From assembly GCA_964444305.1 (NCBI GenBank), contig CAYUGQ010000011.1:1-41087 (forward strand): 41,087 nucleotides of DNA, in the 5' to 3' direction. The notes beneath the pieces are model-generated. The model made no database searches and was not told the DNA's origin. It saw only the letters and a list, made by a program, of their open reading frames with translations. Shown piece by piece: positions 38,310-41,087 of the stretch. The position numbers were made by a program, and so were the translations under genes. The stretch's first letter is position 1. Every line of letters begins with the position of its first letter. The DNA is from JAKFFN01 sp964444305. Its GTDB lineage: Bacteria; Sumerlaeota; Sumerlaeia; Sumerlaeales; Sumerlaeaceae.

Positions 38310-40916
38310 ATGCTGATAAAGACTTATCGTCTGCGACTTTACCTTCTCTACCTTATACCATTGGTTTTAATGGTTGGGCTGGTGGTCCGTCTCTATTACG
38401 TGCAAATTGCGAGCCGGGATTTTTATGATGCCCAAGCTCGCAGCCAGCACTTTAAACGCCACTCTATCATTCCAATGCGTGGAAAAATTTTCGACTCGGA
38501 AGGTCATGAGTTAGCGGGCAGCATCGTCCTTGATCAGGCCTATCTAAACCTGCGAACTATTGACCCGGAACACAATAAACGAATTGATGAAGAAGCCGTG
38601 GCGGCTGAACTGCCACTTCTGGCAGAGCGTTTGGCGGCCCTCCTTAACGATCCTGCTATTACCAGCCATGAAGTGCTCCGTCGCCTGCGAGGACAAGTGA
38701 ATCGCCACCCGCTCCTCGCAAAAGGGCTTAACGAAGATATAAAGATGTCCCTGCGGGCGGAGCTTAAGTCTTTCCAGGATAAAGGCGTCCCTCAAAATTT
38801 GATCGAGTTTGTCCCGGAAACCGTCCGGCGATACAGCCGCGGCTCTCTTGCTCCTCATGTGGTCGGCTATATGGCCTGGGATAATAAAACCACAAGAAGC
38901 GTCGGTGTCGACGGTGTGGAGCGGGTGTATGAGGATGTGCTCCGGGGACGCCAGGAAAATTATATTGCTCGTCAGACGGCCCGTGGTAATCCAATGGAGC
39001 CAGCCGATCCTGAACTGCTGGAAGCTACGTTCGGAAAAAGCGTTAAGCTGACGATTAATGAGCAACTGCAAGCCGTGACTCAAAACGTCCTGCAACAGGG
39101 CGTCACCAAAACTCGCGGCGATGCCGGGGTGGCGATCTGTTATGCCGTGAAAACCGGTGAGATTCTCGCCATGGCCAATTACCCGTCATTTGATCTGAAC
39201 GACTTGAGATCCCCGGCCGATGCAAAGCAAAATCGCGCCGTGAGCTTTGCCATTGAGCCGGGCTCTGTGATGAAGATAATCACCTTTGCCGCTCTGTTCA
39301 ATGATCGAAAACTGGAACCCCATGACGTAATTAACTGCGAATGGGGGGCTTGGAATCCTTTCCCATCCCGAACTATTCGTGACACGAAAAAACTTGGTAC
39401 CGTGCCTGTTGCAGAGGTCTTTCAATATAGTAGTAACATCGGTACCATTAAAGCCGCTCGCGCGTATGACCATGAGACTTTCTATAACCATCTGAAACAG
39501 TTCGGGTTCGGGTCTAAAACCGGCTTGGACCTTCCCAACGAGAGTGCAGGTCGACTCAATCACTTTAAGCGGTGGAGCGGGTATTCCATGACGTCGCTGC
39601 CTATGGGTTACGAGCTTCAGTTAACGGCAGTTCAGGTCGTTGCAGCTGTCGGAGCCATTGCCAATAATGGTTATTACATGCAGCCTCATGTCGTGAAAGA
39701 AATATTGAACCACCACGGGGATCCGGTTGAGATCATCGAACCGAAAGTTCTTCGCAGAGTTGTGAACTCTGAGGCTTCCCGGAAGATCTTGGATCTGATG
39801 GAGCTGGTGGTCGATAAAGGGACCGCGAAATCCGCGCAATTGCCAGGATACCGGGTAGGCGGGAAAACGGGTACAACGAAAAAACTGGTCAATGGTCGCT
39901 ATGAAAACGCGTACATTGCCAGCTTTTGCGGCGTTGCTCCAATCGAAGATCCAGAGATCTGCATTTATGTTTATGTAGATAACCCAAAAGGCGAGGCCCG
40001 TTTCGGCGGATCTGTAGCCGGCCCCATTTTCCGTGAGATCGCCCGAGAGGCCATGAAGATCTTGCGAGTGCCCCAGAGTCGCCCGACGCTGCCTCCAGAG
40101 GAACTGCAAAAAACTCTGCAAATCGCCCGCAGCAAGATTGAAGGCGGCGTGCCTGTGGAAATGGTAAATGAAGTCGCGGAGACTGAGCGAGGTGAGGTAA
40201 CCCCAGGTGTCGTTCCTGAGCTCAGACATATGACCCTGCGAGAAGCAATTGAGACCGCAGGCAAAGTCGGTTTGATGGTGATCCCAAAAGGTGGTGGCAC
40301 TGTTGTGGACCAACAGCCTCGTGCCCATGAGACCATTGAGGGCCAACGATATGTCCATGTGGAACTCGAAAACTCAGACCAGGTTTTGACTCGTCAGCTT
40401 AGTGAAGTTAATGAGTATCTGGGCCGCACGCTGGATGAAGATGGTTTCAAGACCAGTATGACGCTGGCCTCCCTTTCCACAACCAGTGTGCCGTTGAGCC
40501 TGAGGGTTGGCGGAGAAGACGTGCGGATACCTCTCTGGCAACCTGGCCGTAGCTCAGAGTATCCAGGAGTTTCGGATCAAACCGGCCGATCCATGGAGAT
40601 TCGAGCAGCAGAGGGCAATGCCACTGGTCAGGCCGGACGAAACTTTGAGCAGTTTATGCGTCAGTATGCAGAAGTGGAAAAGCAGAAATCTCAGCCTCGC
40701 GAGTCAATTGAGGTTGGGCTGGAAGTTTCAGAACAGGAAATTAGCCCCGATGCGGAGGTCGCCCCATTACCAGAAATTGATGGTTCGGAGGACTTTGATC
40801 CGGATGTGGAATCACCAACCCCGATCGAAATCATGACCCCCGTCTTTACCCGTGACTCTGGTGGCAGTATCGGCGTCACCAGCGATCCCAACGTAAGTCT
40901 TTATAATTTTAATTAA
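38310..40916 (+). CDS. ftsI: Division-specific class B penicillin-binding protein (FtsI/PBP3) with PASTA domain
   Basis: 868 residues, longer than E. coli FtsI. One membrane anchor ('LRLYLLYLIPLVLMVGLVVRLYYV', about 8-31) is followed by the pedestal domain ('RGKIFDSEGHELAGS'), then the transpeptidase with SxxK 'EPGSVMKII' (about 318-326), SxN 'YSSNIGT' and KTG 'GGKTGTTKK'. Residues about 630-690 ('VPELRHMTLREAIETAGKVGLMV') look like a PASTA domain, which binds uncross-linked peptidoglycan. A further 170 residues at the C-terminus are acidic and Ser/Glu/Pro-rich, probably disordered. It cross-links septal peptidoglycan with FtsW. Position between ftsL and murE supports the call. Confidence 0.94.
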   Translation: MLIKTYRLRLYLLYLIPLVLMVGLVVRLYYVQIASRDFYDAQARSQHFKRHSIIPMRGKIFDSEGHELAGSIVLDQAYLNLRTIDPEHNKRIDEEAVAAELPLLAERLAALLNDPAITSHEVLRRLRGQVNRHPLLAKGLNEDIKMSLRAELKSFQDKGVPQNLIEFVPETVRRYSRGSLAPHVVGYMAWDNKTTRSVGVDGVERVYEDVLRGRQENYIARQTARGNPMEPADPELLEATFGKSVKLTINEQLQAVTQNVLQQGVTKTRGDAGVAICYAVKTGEILAMANYPSFDLNDLRSPADAKQNRAVSFAIEPGSVMKIITFAALFNDRKLEPHDVINCEWGAWNPFPSRTIRDTKKLGTVPVAEVFQYSSNIGTIKAARAYDHETFYNHLKQFGFGSKTGLDLPNESAGRLNHFKRWSGYSMTSLPMGYELQLTAVQVVAAVGAIANNGYYMQPHVVKEILNHHGDPVEIIEPKVLRRVVNSEASRKILDLMELVVDKGTAKSAQLPGYRVGGKTGTTKKLVNGRYENAYIASFCGVAPIEDPEICIYVYVDNPKGEARFGGSVAGPIFREIAREAMKILRVPQSRPTLPPEELQKTLQIARSKIEGGVPVEMVNEVAETERGEVTPGVVPELRHMTLREAIETAGKVGLMVIPKGGGTVVDQQPRAHETIEGQRYVHVELENSDQVLTRQLSEVNEYLGRTLDEDGFKTSMTLASLSTTSVPLSLRVGGEDVRIPLWQPGRSSEYPGVSDQTGRSMEIRAAEGNATGQAGRNFEQFMRQYAEVEKQKSQPRESIEVGLEVSEQEISPDAEVAPLPEIDGSEDFDPDVESPTPIEIMTPVFTRDSGGSIGVTSDPNVSLYNFN

Positions 40917-40918
40917 TA

Positions 40919-40959
40919 AACAGGCACTGGCATAGCTTCAGCTATGTGTCACTCCTGTT
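40919..40959 (+). other. Hairpin between ftsI and murE
   Basis: GCATAGC-TTCA-GCTATGT with an outer AACAGG/CCTGTT stem, separated by an internal loop. No T-run follows, so rather an RNA-stability or processing element than a terminator. Confidence 0.45.
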
Positions 40960-40985
40960 ACTACTGATCGTCACAAGAGGATAAT

Positions 40986-41087
40986 TTGTCCAGACTGAAG
41001 TTTTCGGAACTGCTTGAAACTGCTGAAGTTACAGGCGAAGTCAGCGGTGGGGACCACCATGTCGGTGCCCAGCGTCGCAGCCTCGGC
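40986..41087 (+). CDS. murE: Start of MurE (UDP-MurNAc-tripeptide synthetase), cut by window edge
   Basis: 34 codons are open from TTG 40986 to the edge; AGAGG lies five bases upstream. The peptide 'MSRLKFSELLETAEVTGEV' followed by '...VGAQRRSLG' resembles the MurE N-terminus (LSELL ... V-T-G ... D-S-R). The position straight after ftsI is the normal one for murE in the dcw cluster. MurE adds the third amino acid to the peptidoglycan stem peptide. Too short for a firm call. Confidence 0.6.
   Translation, partial: MSRLKFSELLETAEVTGEVSGGDHHVGAQRRSLG

Noticed and set aside
38162..38428. 88-codon plus-strand frame overlapping the start of ftsI
   Set aside because: It runs through the hairpin and into ftsI in another frame; a shadow.

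Overview
The window is 41 kb of gene-dense chromosome from a free-living Gram-negative-type bacterium with moderate GC content (by eye slightly above half). It carries housekeeping genes (purD, purM, proS, ilvC, hisC, grpE, htpX, HU), cell-wall and division genes (a class A PBP, then mraZ-rsmH-ftsL-ftsI-murE) and several secreted or carbohydrate-related genes (a heparinase II/III family lyase, a DegT aminotransferase, a DHDPS-family lyase, a NodB-like protein). The archaeal/eukaryote-type prolyl-tRNA synthetase, the dcw gene order and the carbohydrate gene families would fit the Verrucomicrobiota (perhaps Opitutae), but that is inference: there is no rRNA or other decisive marker here. I saw no phage, insertion-sequence transposase, CRISPR array or plasmid functions.

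Layout. 1-10.1 kb is mostly minus strand: a truncated solute-binding lipoprotein with a long Gln-rich insert, purD and purM, an HU-family gene, a GT4 glycosyltransferase, proS, and a large exported CehA/McbA-like protein whose PHP domain looks dead. 10.3-15.7 kb is plus strand: ilvC with a clear terminator, a CpsB/YwqE-type PHP phosphatase and a very large MscS-family channel. 15.7-20.8 kb holds the exported heparinase-like lyase, an old-yellow-enzyme reductase, a SAM methyltransferase and hisC. 21-26.7 kb holds a PBP1A-type enzyme, tRNA-Ile(GAU), a small zinc-ribbon protein, an exported beta-propeller-like protein and a WYL regulator.

26.8-33.2 kb is the most accessory-looking part. It has an unrecognised protein with a palindromic promoter, then a divergent sugar/keto-acid type locus: a DHDPS-family lyase and an SDR-like protein on the minus strand, and a GATase1-like/NodB-like protein and a DegT aminotransferase on the plus strand. 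A 14-bp perfect palindrome sits in the 71-bp divergent promoter. The lyase gene is split by 100 N, but 55 bases are repeated identically on both sides of the gap. Collapsing the overlap restores one open frame, so the break is an assembly artefact.

33.2-41 kb has an Ycf35-like protein, grpE and htpX on the minus strand, then the start of the division/cell-wall (dcw) cluster on the plus strand. mraZ is preceded by a 10-bp-periodic array of MraZ-box-like TGG repeats running over its start codon and by a GAAC-N4-GTTC palindrome. Between ftsL and ftsI lies an unusual 567-bp non-coding interval. It holds a 16-bp perfect inverted repeat 319 bp across, a terminator-like hairpin facing the minus strand, and a 10-bp stem with a 70-nt loop and T-tract facing ftsI. 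This interval and the divergent sugar locus are the best candidates for undescribed biology.
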